64,000 bases of DNA from Trichomonas vaginalis G3 (GCF_026262505.1 NC_067203.1:16008392-16072391); one strand, 5' to 3'; positions 19,830-30,577 are shown, numbered from the stretch's first letter. The notes: generated from the letters alone by a model not told the origin. Program-made: numbers and translations.

Positions 19830-20655
19830 GAGCCAGACTAAAAAAATACTCAATATTATAATATTTTAGACCTCCATTCAATGCCATACTTATGTCTAAA
19901 ATCAAAACCCGAAAATTTATCAGAGCTTTCCAGAAAAATTTATTCGATCTTGACAAAATTTACTTGTCAAATTCTTGAAATTTCATCAAATAAAGATCCT
20001 GCTCAATTTACTTCATTAACAGAGATTTGGTATCAACTATGCATAAGCTAATTTGACAGTTTCCCTTTCTTTTCTATATCAAGCTCTTATTTTTTGTTTG
20101 ATGATAAAGGTAGTAAAACTCTTAACCTAACACGTAAACTTTTTTTAAAACTTTTAGTATATGATCTTTCCCCACCCGGACTTAATTTAGCTAATTTCGC
20201 ATTCCAGAGGAGGTTTACTAATATAAGTATACTCTATTGACAAAACCGAAACCAATCCTCTATTTCAAATTCGCATAAACTCTTCTACTCCGCTAATTAT
20301 TTTTAAAATCGACATTTTTTTGAAATTTTTCGATAATCAATCTTAAAATTGAATGCGGTTTTCAAGATCTCAAAACACAGCAGACAGATTCAAAAAAAAA
20401 TATCAGCCATTTGTTTTAGAATCCTCTAATGACCCTATAGCCAAAATTAGAAGCAAATCGGAATTGGGAACCCTAGTTTTACTACCTTTTTGATGATCTA
20501 TTATAGATCATTTTTAGGGCAATTGCACTGAGTCCTGTATTTAGCTAATATGTTCTGCCAACAAGATCCTTGTAATATTTATTAAAGTATTTGAGAATTT
20601 ATTCCAAATCAAATTTTTATGTTTTATTCAAACACTTCTCATTATCACTAGCTTA
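19830..20655. other. AT-rich intergenic spacer
   Basis: No gene is seen between the eL18 promoter and the Gly-rich fragment. It holds only AT-rich sequence with short homopolymers. Confidence 0.5.
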
Positions 20656-21015
20656 CTACACATAATAAAGTTTATCCACCAGCATATCTGGCCCACCACC
20701 ATTGTATCCACCATGTGGTCCGCCATGATTTGGCATGCTGCCGATATAAATAAATAATTCAATTTCTCTTTTTAAATTCAATTGACCTCTTGAGTATCCA
20801 CCTCCAGTTATCCATGAAAAACTAGCAGCTGCTCCGAAGTGTCCTTGATTTCCAACACCATCAGAACCTGAAGCTCCCCAAACTTCCAGTAAGTATTTTC
20901 CTGGTTTTAGAGTTACAGAATATGGCTTGCATTCGATTATGTTGGCACATGGATATGGAAAATAGTATTTATTGCCAGATAGATTGGAATTAAAGTATGA
21001 TATTTCTTTAAGGCT
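20656..21015 (-). pseudogene. Gly-rich (ALK-like) surface protein fragment
   Basis: An open stretch of 119 codons has no ATG and follows an in-frame TGA. It reads VTLKPGKYLLEVWGASGSDG, then FGAAASFSWITGGGYSRGQ and IYIGSMPNHGGPHGGYNGGG. This is the Gly_rich domain found in trichomonad and Entamoeba surface proteins annotated as ALK-like, which are usually several hundred residues long. The stop comes soon after the glycine-rich part. It is a relic of a larger gene. Confidence 0.6.
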
Positions 21016-21186
21016 TCATTAAATAATGAGCAAAAATGACAGCATGATTAATCCTCCTTTTCTTCGAATAACTTATTATTTAAAACACCAATTTATTTAA
21101 AAACAAAAAATATTTATTCTAATCAACAAATATAGTAAAAATTTCATGGTATAAAGCAATTACTGCAACATAAATGATAGATTAAT

Positions 21187-21786
21187 TCAAAATATATGGA
21201 ATTCTCCAAAATCATTAAATATGCTCTCATCAAATTGCTGAAATATATCAGCTAGGCTCTCGTATGCCTTCTGACAGTTATTGTTGACAACACTTTGAAT
21301 AACTTCACACTCTTCCGGTTGAGCATTTTCCTCTGTCCATTTTTCTTTCTTTGATCTCCTTTCTTGCCTTGGATTCTTATGTTGAATACCATGGAATTTT
21401 GTTAAAGCGTTATGCCATCTATTTTTGATATTATTTCCAGACCTTCCAGGTAGGAAATGAGAAATCTTGACCCAATGTGGACCATAAAGTTTATATTTCT
21501 CAACAATTATCATATCTTCTTCATCGGTCCATGGTTTTTTAACCACATCTTTGAATAAATATTGATTGTATCTATCTCGGCATTGTCTTGCAGTTCTTCC
21601 AGGTAAATACTCTGCAATATCCTTCCATGTTTTATTTCTCTTATCTTTTGCTAATTCCTTTAATAAATTATCTTCTTCTTTTGTGAATCTCTTTCCATAT
21701 TTTCCACGAATGGAATATGAAGATGAGGAATAGCCAGATTCATCATCAGTAGATCCATATGAGTAATAATCACTACTATCGGACAT
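21187..21786 (-). CDS. R2R3-type Myb DNA-binding protein
   Basis: The protein has 199 residues from the ATG at 21786. A Ser/Tyr-rich, acidic N-terminus (1-35) is followed by two Myb repeats: FTKEEDNLLKELAK...TWKDIAEYLPGRTARQCRDRY (the first Trp is replaced by Phe) and PWTDEEDMIIVEKY...HWVKISHFLPGRSGNNIKNRW. A Lys/Arg patch after the repeats may be a nuclear signal, and the C-terminus is acidic. Proteins of this size with two Myb repeats are common in trichomonads, where some bind initiator or MRE sites of regulated promoters. An ATTCATTATT initiator with +1 at 21799 lies 13 nt before the ATG. Confidence 0.9.
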   Translation of the reverse strand: MSDSSDYYSYGSTDDESGYSSSSYSIRGKYGKRFTKEEDNLLKELAKDKRNKTWKDIAEYLPGRTARQCRDRYNQYLFKDVVKKPWTDEEDMIIVEKYKLYGPHWVKISHFLPGRSGNNIKNRWHNALTKFHGIQHKNPRQERRSKKEKWTEENAQPEECEVIQSVVNNNCQKAYESLADIFQQFDESIFNDFGEFHIF

Positions 21787-21795
21787 CAAGATCAA

Positions 21796-21801
21796 TAATG
21801 A
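21796..21801 (-). promoter_or_regulatory. Initiator (Inr) of the Myb gene
   Basis: The minus strand reads TCATTATT, +1 A at 21799, 13 nt upstream of the ATG at 21786. Confidence 0.55.
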
Positions 21802-22262
21802 ATTATTTCTTATTCAAATTTTCAAAACTTGCGTAAAGTTATCAAAAAATCGAAATTGAGTACTCCGATAATTTGTTTCTAAGGTTTTATGGGAACTGGC
21901 CCGTATCCACTACGATAGATTCTTATTAAATAACTAATACGATTTTCTTATCTATAGCTCGAACGCAATTTTGTGAGTATTCACTAAATTGAATAAGTTT
22001 TAACCTCGATAATTTTATGTATAGTTTTGATAATCGCAAAGAAATATTGTTTGCAATTAGATATTTATCTGGGGATCATGTCAAAAGCACGTTTTTGACA
22101 TTTGAAAAAATTCAAAATCAATGTACGTTATTTTGATTTTTTGTGAAGGATTTCTACAAAACTGTTCTAATCGAATGGTATAACTAATATTGTTTTATTT
22201 ATGATAAATCACTAAATTCATTTTTTATTATCTCAAAAAATCCAGAAAAATATATTTCATAA
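21802..22262. other. AT-rich intergenic spacer
   Basis: No gene or recognisable repeat is seen upstream of the Myb gene. Confidence 0.5.
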
Positions 22263-22388
22263 ATGATGGGTCAATTTGCTGAAGAGCATTTGCTGTTAAA
22301 ACAAATTGAAAATTATGCAAACCCAACAGGTAATACGAAATGCAAGGCTATGATGCATATTTTAGACGATATCATGAAAATTTTTTAA
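22263..22388 (+). CDS. Possible 41-residue micro-ORF
   Basis: The protein starts MMGQFAEEHLLLKQIEN and ends HILDDIMKIF, with an amphipathic, well-mixed composition unlike the surrounding AT-rich DNA. A TTTCATAAATG context puts a possible TCA(+1)TAA initiator four bases before the ATG. The family is unknown. It could equally be a chance frame. Confidence 0.25.
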   Translation: MMGQFAEEHLLLKQIENYANPTGNTKCKAMMHILDDIMKIF

Positions 22389-23129
22389 TTTCATGGAGAA
22401 TATTTTTTTCAGAGTGCAAAATTCATTTTCATATGGTTTTTAATTATTTATGAATGATTACATAACTTTTCCATATATATTATTTTTTCGAAACAATAAA
22501 TAAAAGAATTCAATCAAGAATGGTAATGTATAATTTTATTATATAATACATTTCAATTTATCAAAAATGACTCAAAATATGCTCAATCAGATCAATTTTT
22601 ATCTTTCAAAAACTATTATTTTTTGAAAATACCATAACCTAATATATTAATATAAATAATTATGCGTTGTCATTACTACAATATCGAAATATAACCATTT
22701 TTAATTGCAAATATAACAATTGTCATTCATAAATGCTAAAATTGTTTGTGACGATACCTTTTCAAATAAAAATATCCTTACATTCCTCAAAATCGAAAAA
22801 GTTAATCTTCTAATAAAAATGATAAATCTGTTTATACAGCAATAGTTCTTGATTTCTCGGATATTTATAGATCTTTATGGCATAAGGTTGACCATGTGTT
22901 TGAATGCCTCTCTCAATCTCAGGCTTGGTTACATTAATTTTTATCATATAATGAATGGAGTATCTCGGTTAATATCCTTTGTATGCTACTGAATAAAGTA
23001 GCGTATCATAATGAAATCTCTCTGTTTCTTCAATAAAGTCACATATTATAGTTTGTTTGAATAGGTTTGATTAATAAGATTGTATTTCTTTATTTCTTTA
23101 TTGTTTCTGGTTTTATTTACACAATCTTC
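22389..23129. other. AT-rich intergenic spacer
   Basis: I see no gene here. The spacer holds homopolymers and short AT repeats only. Confidence 0.5.
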
Positions 23130-23218
23130 TTAAGGGTGCACTTACGCCCATATGACTTTAATTCAAATTTTTTTACTGATTTGATGGCCGTGGCATAGGG
23201 GCGTAAAAGCACCCTTAA
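23130..23218. mobile_element. 89-bp MITE with TTAA ends
   Basis: It begins TTAAGGGTGCACTTACGCCC and ends with the inverted form GGGGCGTAAAAGCACCCTTA plus A. TTAA sits at each end, the target duplication used by piggyBac-like elements. There is no coding capacity. Worn relatives lie at 1204-1261 and 6018-6078, each just downstream of a surface-protein gene; this one is just downstream of the ankyrin gene. Confidence 0.6.
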
Positions 23219-23294
23219 AAATTCTATTGGGAAAAAAATGTTTTAATTTTTATTCTTATTATATTTTTAATCCTTGACAATGAAAAATATGATT

Positions 23295-24328
23295 TTATTT
23301 TGCTTCAATTGACAGCAGATAATCTTTTACATCTCCTTTTGCTACATTTAGTGCAGTAATTCCAAATAATGCTTTTGCATCTTTGTTTGCTCCTGAAGAG
23401 ATCAGATATTTAACAATTTCTAGGTGACCTTGAGATGATGCATTAATGAGTGGCGTGCCTTCTTGATTATCTTTCGCTTCTATATCAGCTCCTACAGAGA
23501 TAAGATATTTAACAATTTCAAAATGGCCTTCTAGTGATGCCCTTGCTTCTTTATCAGCTCCAGCAGAGATTAGATATTTAACAACATCTAGATGGCAATT
23601 ATATGTTGCGACAATGAGGGGAGTAACTCCAAATTTGTCTTCTTTTGCTTCTTTATTAGCTCCAACAGAAACAAGGTATTTAACAGCTCCAAGTTGACCA
23701 TTTTGTGAAGCCATAATTAATGGAGTGATTCCACCATTGATTTTTGCTTCTTTGTCAGCCCCAGCAGATATGAGATATTTAATAATATCAAGGTGATCGC
23801 ATTTTATTGCAGAAAAAAGTGGATTGGATCCATCTTTGTTCCTTGCTTTTTTATTAGCTCCAGCGGAGATAAGTTGTTTAACAACTTCAAGGAATCCTGC
23901 TCCTGATGCAAAAATGAGTGGAGTAGCCTGCAATTTATAGTCTTTTGCTTCAGTGTCAGCTCCAATAGAGATAAGATATTTAACAGCTTCAAATTCACGA
24001 TGAGTTAATGCGCATAATAATGGAGTAAATCCAAAGATAGCATCTTTTGCTTCTTTATTAGCTCCAATGGAGATAAGATATTTCATGACATCTAGATGAC
24101 CTTTAAATGATGCACCAATCAGAGGAGTCCATCCAATATTATTCTTTGCTTCTTTATCAGCTCCAACAGAAATCAAAAATTTCACGATATCAAGATAGCC
24201 TTTAGCTGATGCCCAAATAAGTGCATTACAACCTTCATTATCCTTCGCTTCTTTATCAACTCCAATGGAGATTAGATATTTAACAACTTCAAGATGACCT
24301 TCAAAAGTAGCAAAAATGAGTGGGGTTT
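23295..24328 (-). pseudogene. Ankyrin-repeat protein, main repeat body (frameshifted gene)
   Basis: This part holds about ten ankyrin repeats of 33 residues (TPLIxASxxGHLEVVKYLISxGANKEAKD), ending ALNVAKGDVKDYLLSIEAK. The first Met is at 24185, but repeat sequence in the same frame continues up to about 24328. There the upstream part of the gene arrives in another frame, at a short G/T run. One internal repeat is shortened (DKEARASLEGHFEIVKY). Trichomonads carry very many such ankyrin proteins of unknown role. With 24272-25106 it would form one gene with two frameshifts, either a pseudogene or an error in simple sequence. Confidence 0.8.
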
Positions 24329-25106
24329 TCCTTCATCATCCTTTCCTTCTTTATTAGCTCCAGCGGTGATTAGACATTTAACTACTTCAAGATGGCCTTC
24401 ATGAGATGCTATAATGAGTGGAGTATATCCATTATTATCTTTTTCTTCTATATCACATCCATCGGAGATAAAAAATTGAACAGCCTCAAGCATACCTTTG
24501 AATGATGATTTATGTAATGGATAACCAATATTACGTTTGCCGCTAAATATATCAAAATCACCAAGAGCTCGTTTGAGTATAGATTCCAGTTCTTCTTCAC
24601 TTGTCTGTTTTTGATTGACACTTAAATCATTTTGTTGTTTTTGATTTTTCTGTGTAGAACTATTTGTGTCTTTGTTAGAGTCTGGTTTTTCGCTAGTCTT
24701 ATTAATATTTGATTGAGATGATTGTAATTTTTTGTCATTTTTCTGTATTTGATTGGTATTCAACTTATTTTGTTGTTTTTGGTTTTTTAATGGTGGATCA
24801 CGTGTTTCATTTTCTATCTTCTTTAAAACATCAATTATTCGAAACATCATCATTGGTTTAATGCCCTTTGTGTCGGATTTCGCGACATTAGCATTTCTAA
24901 AGCACTTATATATATATATCATTTGCTGTAATTATCGCTGACGCTTGTTTGAGAAGAGTAACAAAATCATTTGTAGTCAAATTTGAATGTTTCAGTATAT
25001 TTTGGATATCTTCTATTTCAAATGTTGTGAAGAAACTTTCTTTTTGAATATAATCGCTCATATGAGCAGCAATGTTTTCATAGTCAAGGGATAGACCTTG
25101 ACTCAT
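24272..25106 (-). pseudogene. Ankyrin-repeat protein, N-terminal part (frameshifted gene)
   Basis: The ATG at 25106 follows a TTCATTTTTT initiator (+1 at 25113, 7 nt upstream). The N-terminal domain (DYENIAAHMSDYI, TFEIEDIQNILKHSNLTTND) is the typical leader of trichomonad ankyrin proteins. The frame breaks inside a (TA)n run at about 24906-24922. The second frame carries a Gln/Asn/Lys-rich linker (about 24620-24830) and the first two ankyrin repeats (GYPLHKSSFKGMLEAVQFF, GYTPLIIASHEGHLEVVK) before the second break near 24328. Both breaks lie in slippery simple sequence. Confidence 0.75.
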
Positions 25107-25110
25107 AAAA

Positions 25111-25116
25111 AATGAA
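25111..25116 (-). promoter_or_regulatory. Initiator (Inr) of the ankyrin gene
   Basis: The minus strand reads TCATTTTTT with +1 at 25113, seven bases before the ATG at 25106. Confidence 0.55.
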
Positions 25117-25661
25117 ATGTCGTAACTTTACATAAAAACATCTTTTTTAAAACATGATTTTGTTAACAATCCTAATAAATGCTGCAACTTATTCATGATA
25201 ATTTACTTAACATATTCAAAAATTGAAGATTTTTTAAAAAAAGTCGTAACATTACAAAGATATAAAAATCTTCAATTTTTGAATCAAGTTGTGATCTTTA
25301 CGAATCGTTATATGAAATACTCATAATATGACTCTCAAATGTGATTATAAAAATCAATCTTAAAAAATCCAATTTTTATTTCTTCTTTCTTTTGATGCCT
25401 CATGAAAATATATTTATCCTAACTTACAATGATATATCTTTTTTAGCATAATGTGCATATACATGCTTTATATGTAAATTGAACAAAAACAAAATATACC
25501 TTTGTTTTTCCCCACTCTTAAATAATTTGAAGGGAAAATGATTAAATCTTATTCATTTTTGATCTATATCATTGATAATTGCATAATATCCATACCTAGC
25601 CATTATACCTGGAATTTAGGGGTGAAAAACTGGTGAATTAAAAAAATTATAAATAATTTAT
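25117..25661. other. AT-rich intergenic spacer
   Basis: No gene. It contains an imperfect inverted repeat around AAAAATTGAAGATTTTT (about 25210-25285), possibly part of a hairpin. Confidence 0.45.
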
Positions 25662-27704
25662 TTAGTTAGAATATGGTTGGAGGAGAATTGTATGGTCTTC
25701 AGATCCAGAAATAACCTTTGTCTGATCCTTATTGACGCGAATCATGTTAACTCTCTCTGAGTGGCACTGCAACTCCTCTCCGATTTCGATCTTCTTTGTA
25801 GAAGAGTTGTAAGAACTCTTTCTGATTTTTCCATCCTTGAAACCAAGAACGAAATTGAAACCAGGTAAAACATCGAGTGCTGTAACAGCTCCACAATTCT
25901 CTGTAGCAGCGAGTTTTCCATCTCTCTCGTATACTGAGATGCCGTTCTCATGTCCAACAATGAAGTATCCAGAGGACTCGTCCCATCCAACTGCGTAGGC
26001 TGGAATTCCGAGTTCAACTCTTGTCAAAACATTTCCTGATTCTGCATCGAAAACTCTGATTACGCCGTTGATTGTTGATGCAACGACAGCGGTGTCATCA
26101 GGAGCTGCAGCAAGGCCTGTGATCTTCTCCTTTCCAACAGTGACATCGCCTGCAGGTGTACCGGAATTGAATCTTCTTTGTGTCTCGTCGCCGCGTGTTC
26201 TGACAACAACGCCACCTCTGTCGTCGCCGGACGCGATCCATGCTTTGCCGACGGCAATTCTGGTAAGCTCCCTGAAGTGCTTCCAGTACTGCTGGACTTC
26301 TGGCCAACGGGTGAGCCACATGGAAGTTCCAGGTGGAATTCCGTCGAATTCGAAGTCAGCGCCGTTGAGAGGTGCGAAATCGATAGCAACGGATTGGTAT
26401 GTCTGTAAGATTTTGTTCGAAAGGTTTAATGGCTGGACCATTGAAGCGAATGGTAATTCCATCTTAGAAAGAGGTTCGCCAACGAGTTTTGCGAAGTTTG
26501 ATGTAGGCTGAAGAACTCTGATTTGCTTTTCATCAGAGCAGAAACCGAATTTATCAACATCAATTTGGGCGCAGTCGTGAATTGTATGGCCATGGATTAA
26601 TGGGCGAGCAAGCTCAACAAAGGCACCATCAATTTCGCCCCAAACACGAGCAACTTTGTCGAGACCTGTAGAAAGGAAGAATCCTTCATTCGACCAAGCA
26701 ACCGACGATACGCTCTCAAAATGACCTGAGAAGCAGCGAACGGGCTTTCCGTCGACCCAATGGGAGAAAGTTCCGTTTCTTGAGTTGGAAATGATATCGC
26801 GCGGGCCAATAAGGCGGCAGGCGATCATACCAGACTGATCATCTGTAACTGCTGTGGAACCGAGACGTAAAGAGACATCGTAGTCCTCGGAATTGGCTGT
26901 CCAAAGAAGGACTTGGCCATCGAATGATACAGAGCAGAGTGTTTCGCCCTTGTATAAATCGACGCCATTAACCCAATCTGTATGGCCACTGAGGACACTT
27001 TGTAATGAGACGTTGAGGTCTTGGTTTTGGAAGTGGAGGATTGATTGTGTGTCAATGGAGATGCCGAGGTTTGTAAGTTGTGATGCATCGTAAGGAAGAA
27101 TCTTCCAGACACGAATGGCACGGTCCTGGCAACCTGATGCGAAGAGAATCTGGTCTTGTGCGTTGATTGCGAACTTCAGGGACTGGCACCATGCATTTCC
27201 TTGCAAAATGACTTCAGACTTTGTATCTGGGACGAGGAGATGGATTGGACCGTCTGGGTGGGCAACGGCAAGGATGAATGAGTCGTAAACTTCGAGAATT
27301 GCGATACCAACTGAGTGAATATTTGGAGTTTCATATTTAGTTTCAACGAACTTGTTATCTTGGAGCTTCAATAAGTATGTGCCATCGAGTGCTGTGCTGA
27401 TAAAGACATAATTCTGTGAAACAGCGAGACGATGAATTGATGATTTGAACTTCTTTTCATCAAACTTCTCGCCAGTTGTTGGATCAAACAACATAATATT
27501 GCCGTCTGATGTACCAACAACAATGTTGCCGTCTGTTGTGAACTTCACACATGTAATAACGCCATTATGTAATGGAATGTACTTAATTGTTAAGTAATTT
27601 GTTAAACTCTGAACAAGAACGCATGAGCCAGAGCCATAAGCAAGAACTGTGCTCTGGGCATCCCATGAGTCTGGATCAGAGTTGACACCACCGAAAGCCT
27701 GCAT
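25662..27704 (-). CDS. ELP2: Elongator complex subunit 2 (WD40)
   Basis: The protein has 680 residues, somewhat shorter than the ~800 of yeast or human Elp2. It holds two consecutive WD40 propellers with clear blades: SGHTDWVNGVDLY, SFDGQVLLWTANS, SGHFESVSSVAWSNEGFFLSTGLDKVARVW, HSERVNMIRVNKDQTKVISGSEDHT. The block LARPLIHGHTIHDCAQID is a strong Elp2 signature. Elp2 is a scaffold of Elongator, which modifies wobble uridines of tRNA in the cytoplasm. A TCACTTA initiator lies 13 nt before the ATG. Higher GC than the flanks agrees with a real, expressed gene. Confidence 0.88.
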   Translation of the reverse strand: MQAFGGVNSDPDSWDAQSTVLAYGSGSCVLVQSLTNYLTIKYIPLHNGVITCVKFTTDGNIVVGTSDGNIMLFDPTTGEKFDEKKFKSSIHRLAVSQNYVFISTALDGTYLLKLQDNKFVETKYETPNIHSVGIAILEVYDSFILAVAHPDGPIHLLVPDTKSEVILQGNAWCQSLKFAINAQDQILFASGCQDRAIRVWKILPYDASQLTNLGISIDTQSILHFQNQDLNVSLQSVLSGHTDWVNGVDLYKGETLCSVSFDGQVLLWTANSEDYDVSLRLGSTAVTDDQSGMIACRLIGPRDIISNSRNGTFSHWVDGKPVRCFSGHFESVSSVAWSNEGFFLSTGLDKVARVWGEIDGAFVELARPLIHGHTIHDCAQIDVDKFGFCSDEKQIRVLQPTSNFAKLVGEPLSKMELPFASMVQPLNLSNKILQTYQSVAIDFAPLNGADFEFDGIPPGTSMWLTRWPEVQQYWKHFRELTRIAVGKAWIASGDDRGGVVVRTRGDETQRRFNSGTPAGDVTVGKEKITGLAAAPDDTAVVASTINGVIRVFDAESGNVLTRVELGIPAYAVGWDESSGYFIVGHENGISVYERDGKLAATENCGAVTALDVLPGFNFVLGFKDGKIRKSSYNSSTKKIEIGEELQCHSERVNMIRVNKDQTKVISGSEDHTILLQPYSN

Positions 27705-27713
27705 GAATTTTTT

Positions 27714-27719
27714 AAGTGA
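27714..27719 (-). promoter_or_regulatory. Initiator (Inr) of the ELP2 gene
   Basis: The minus strand reads GCTCACTTAA with +1 A at 27717, giving a leader of about 13 nt. Confidence 0.6.
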
Positions 27720-28493
27720 GCCACTGGTTTGATTTGATTAAAATCGTTGTTTTTTATTTATTTCAATGAAGGGAATATTTTTATCCTCGAATTAAGCCAA
27801 AATTTTCAATGAGGCAAAATCATCAAGGTCAAATTTGGCCATTTCCAATGTATTTAAATTTTAAATCCAGTAAAGATTTAAACTATCTGGAAAATTCGGC
27901 AAAATCCATTTTGGCGGAATTGTTGCTCTCAATTTTTCTCAAAATTTTTCCCCAATTTTGATGCGTAAAAAATTTTCATAACAAGGATGCCATTATCATG
28001 AAATTGATTAAAAATATGAATAAGGAAATCATATCTCATATGTAGTAGCATGTAAATTCTAGGATTACAGCATGTTAAGGGATGTTTAATGAATCTTCTC
28101 TAATATTAACTTCATTATGCTGATTATTGAAAATGTAAATAAGCAGAATAATAATATATAATTGATATGCATGAAATTTCACAGAGTATAGAAAAATAAA
28201 CATATAAAATAGCAAAATCAAATAGATATGTATCAATTTTATTCTTTCTATCTTGCACTTAAACAACATTCTATGTTTTGAGCATTACTTTGAACCTTTG
28301 CAATGGTTTTAAAACGAAATATGAAGGAATATATATTCATCATTAATATAGTTCATTGTTGAAACTTAAATATGATAAACTTTAAGAAATAGAATGAATA
28401 GCGAACATATATAAATGGAAAACTTATTTTTAATTGACACCTAACAATAAATAAAATAAATAAACATCGATAAAATAAAACTAAAAGTAAAAC
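27720..28493. other. AT-rich intergenic spacer
   Basis: I see no gene; the open frame at 28075-28269 is hydrophobic AT-rich noise. Confidence 0.5.
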
Positions 28494-30521
28494 TTATTTG
28501 CCTTGTGCTTCATTTGCCAGCTTATCAAGAATCTCAGATCCAGCTTCTCTCTGCTGCTTTGGAGCTGGCATTGTCATAGTCAAATCCGACAACTGCGAGA
28601 AAATCACACCAATTTGTTGTTCGATTTCCTGCATTCTTCCATCAAAGTCCATTCCCAATCTTCCAAATGCGTCTTGAACTTCTTTTCTTGATGCAAACTG
28701 TGGAACAGTTTCTTGTTCTTCAACAACATGCAGTCTTTCCTGCATTTGCTGCATTGTATCTTCTGATTCAGTTCTTATTTTCTGAAGAGAAGAAACAATT
28801 GTAGAACTTTGTCTTCCGAGTTGAGCGACATTTTCCATCAGTTGAGTATTTAACTGCGAAATCAAATTCTCTGTTTGGTTTGCTTTAGCAATAATTGCGT
28901 CAATTCCACTTGTTCTCTCTCTTATTGCTTGAACTTCGTTTCTAAGAGGAACAAGTTGTTCATTCGCTTGTTGAATGATCTGAGCTGTTGCTTGGTTGGT
29001 CATTTCTTCCATTTGGGATGTCTGTAATTGCATTTCGTTTACAATTAAAGACATGAAATTCTCATATTTGGCGGCAATCTGCTTTTCGTTCTTTCTTCTG
29101 ATATCGCACTCTTGAGTAAGTGCTGCCTCTAACGCATCTCTCGATTTCGTCGCTTGGTCGTTGATGGCTGCCAATGCATCTAAAGCTTCGTTTTGGACAC
29201 TATTGAAATTGCTGTCTGTATCTGCAACAATTTTGTCTAATCTGTCGGATAGTTCTTGGTACTTTTGATCGGAAGTGGCTCTTGTGTCTTCTAATGCATC
29301 TCGAACGGAATTAGACAAAGCAGTCAATGATTGCTTGAAGGATGAGCTTAAATCACTGATTACTCCTTGTACATTGGATACTGCTGAGCCTATTCTTTGG
29401 TTAACTTCTTCAGTTTGATTATGAATTACCATTGTTGCCTGATCTCTTGCATCTGACTCGTGTTTAATATCTTCTGCAATCTGTAGTGCGGCTGCTGATA
29501 TCGAAGAGTTCATTTGGCTCTGGGAATTCGAAATTGAATCACTTGCACTTCTTTCAAAGTTGGAAAGAGCGGAAGAAACTGCTCGTAGACTCTCTTCTAT
29601 TTGAGAGGATCGACTTTCGCAGCCTGCAATACGTTGAGCAAGGCTGTCATGGGCATCTCTGCCTCTGCTGATTTGAGATTTAAATTCTAGTAAAGTAGAT
29701 TTGACTGAATCGGAGAAATCATTGAATTTCTGTGTAGTCTGAGTAAAAACTGTTGATGTTTCGTTTAATCTGTCGCGAAGTGATTGAGCTTGAGTGATAT
29801 AATCATTTGCTGATGATGAAATACGTTCTTCAAGACGAGCATTCTCTTCTTCCAATGGTCTGATACGTCCAGGAAGATCTACTGAAGCTACACGATCTAA
29901 AGCTTGCCTTAATTGTTGAACACCATCGTTTAAAGAAGGTATTGCTGTTCTTTCAAGACGTGTTGCACAATCTGATGCAGCACGAAGTATTGATTGATGC
30001 TGATCAACAGAACTCTCTAACCAGGAAAGGCGATCAGCAAATCTGATGATATCTGGTGAAGGACCTGAAGGAGCAGGTGGTGCTAAGTCTGGTAATGGGT
30101 CTAAGCGTGGAGAATGAGAAACACCTGATACATGCCTTCCTACCGGAGCTAATGCTTTTCCTGGAGAACCGTATCCTCCTGCAGGACTGAGAGGTGCATT
30201 ATCAACAGGTGAATCTCCTATGTTTGAAAGTGAAGAATTGGCGCCGCTTTGTTGATTTCCGTAACCTTGTCTACGAATTAAAGATTGCTGTTGATTTGGT
30301 TGATAGCTGACGTTGTCATATTGACCTTGTTGGTATTTTTGATATCTGTTTTTAAGCGATGGATAATTTGGTTGACCGTAATCCGCATTTGATGAATAAA
30401 AATCTGGTGTAGGTGGTTTATTTGCTTTTTCTTCCATCTGCTTTCTCAAGTCTTCGGCATAAAGACGAGCCTCCTCCCTTCTTTTCTGTCTTAAAAGCTC
30501 TCCTTCTTCGCCGAAATTCAT
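28494..30521 (-). CDS. Long coiled-coil protein
   Basis: The protein has 675 residues. A charged helical N-terminus (about 8-35, LLRQKRREEARLYAEDLRKQ) is followed by a Pro/Gln/Ser-rich disordered region to about residue 165. A long heptad-rich coiled coil then runs to about 640 (many A/S/L/I a-d positions, few prolines). There is no membrane span. It is likely a cytoskeletal or organelle-associated structural protein; I do not recognise the family. The Polinton at 30583 is inserted about 55 bp upstream of the ATG, so its promoter may be altered. Confidence 0.8.
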   Translation of the reverse strand: MNFGEEGELLRQKRREEARLYAEDLRKQMEEKANKPPTPDFYSSNADYGQPNYPSLKNRYQKYQQGQYDNVSYQPNQQQSLIRRQGYGNQQSGANSSLSNIGDSPVDNAPLSPAGGYGSPGKALAPVGRHVSGVSHSPRLDPLPDLAPPAPSGPSPDIIRFADRLSWLESSVDQHQSILRAASDCATRLERTAIPSLNDGVQQLRQALDRVASVDLPGRIRPLEEENARLEERISSSANDYITQAQSLRDRLNETSTVFTQTTQKFNDFSDSVKSTLLEFKSQISRGRDAHDSLAQRIAGCESRSSQIEESLRAVSSALSNFERSASDSISNSQSQMNSSISAAALQIAEDIKHESDARDQATMVIHNQTEEVNQRIGSAVSNVQGVISDLSSSFKQSLTALSNSVRDALEDTRATSDQKYQELSDRLDKIVADTDSNFNSVQNEALDALAAINDQATKSRDALEAALTQECDIRRKNEKQIAAKYENFMSLIVNEMQLQTSQMEEMTNQATAQIIQQANEQLVPLRNEVQAIRERTSGIDAIIAKANQTENLISQLNTQLMENVAQLGRQSSTIVSSLQKIRTESEDTMQQMQERLHVVEEQETVPQFASRKEVQDAFGRLGMDFDGRMQEIEQQIGVIFSQLSDLTMTMPAPKQQREAGSEILDKLANEAQGK

Positions 30522-30574
30522 TCGAAAATCTTATAACGTTCTTTTTTAAATTTTTTTCTCTTGAATCGCGAGAG

Positions 30575-30577
30575 TTT

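Noticed and set aside
19232-19861. 209-codon ORF opposite eL18
   Set aside because: Antisense shadow of a strongly conserved ribosomal gene.
25742-27121. Several ORFs over the ELP2 gene in other frames
   Set aside because: Shadow frames permitted by the higher GC of ELP2, with no family resemblance.
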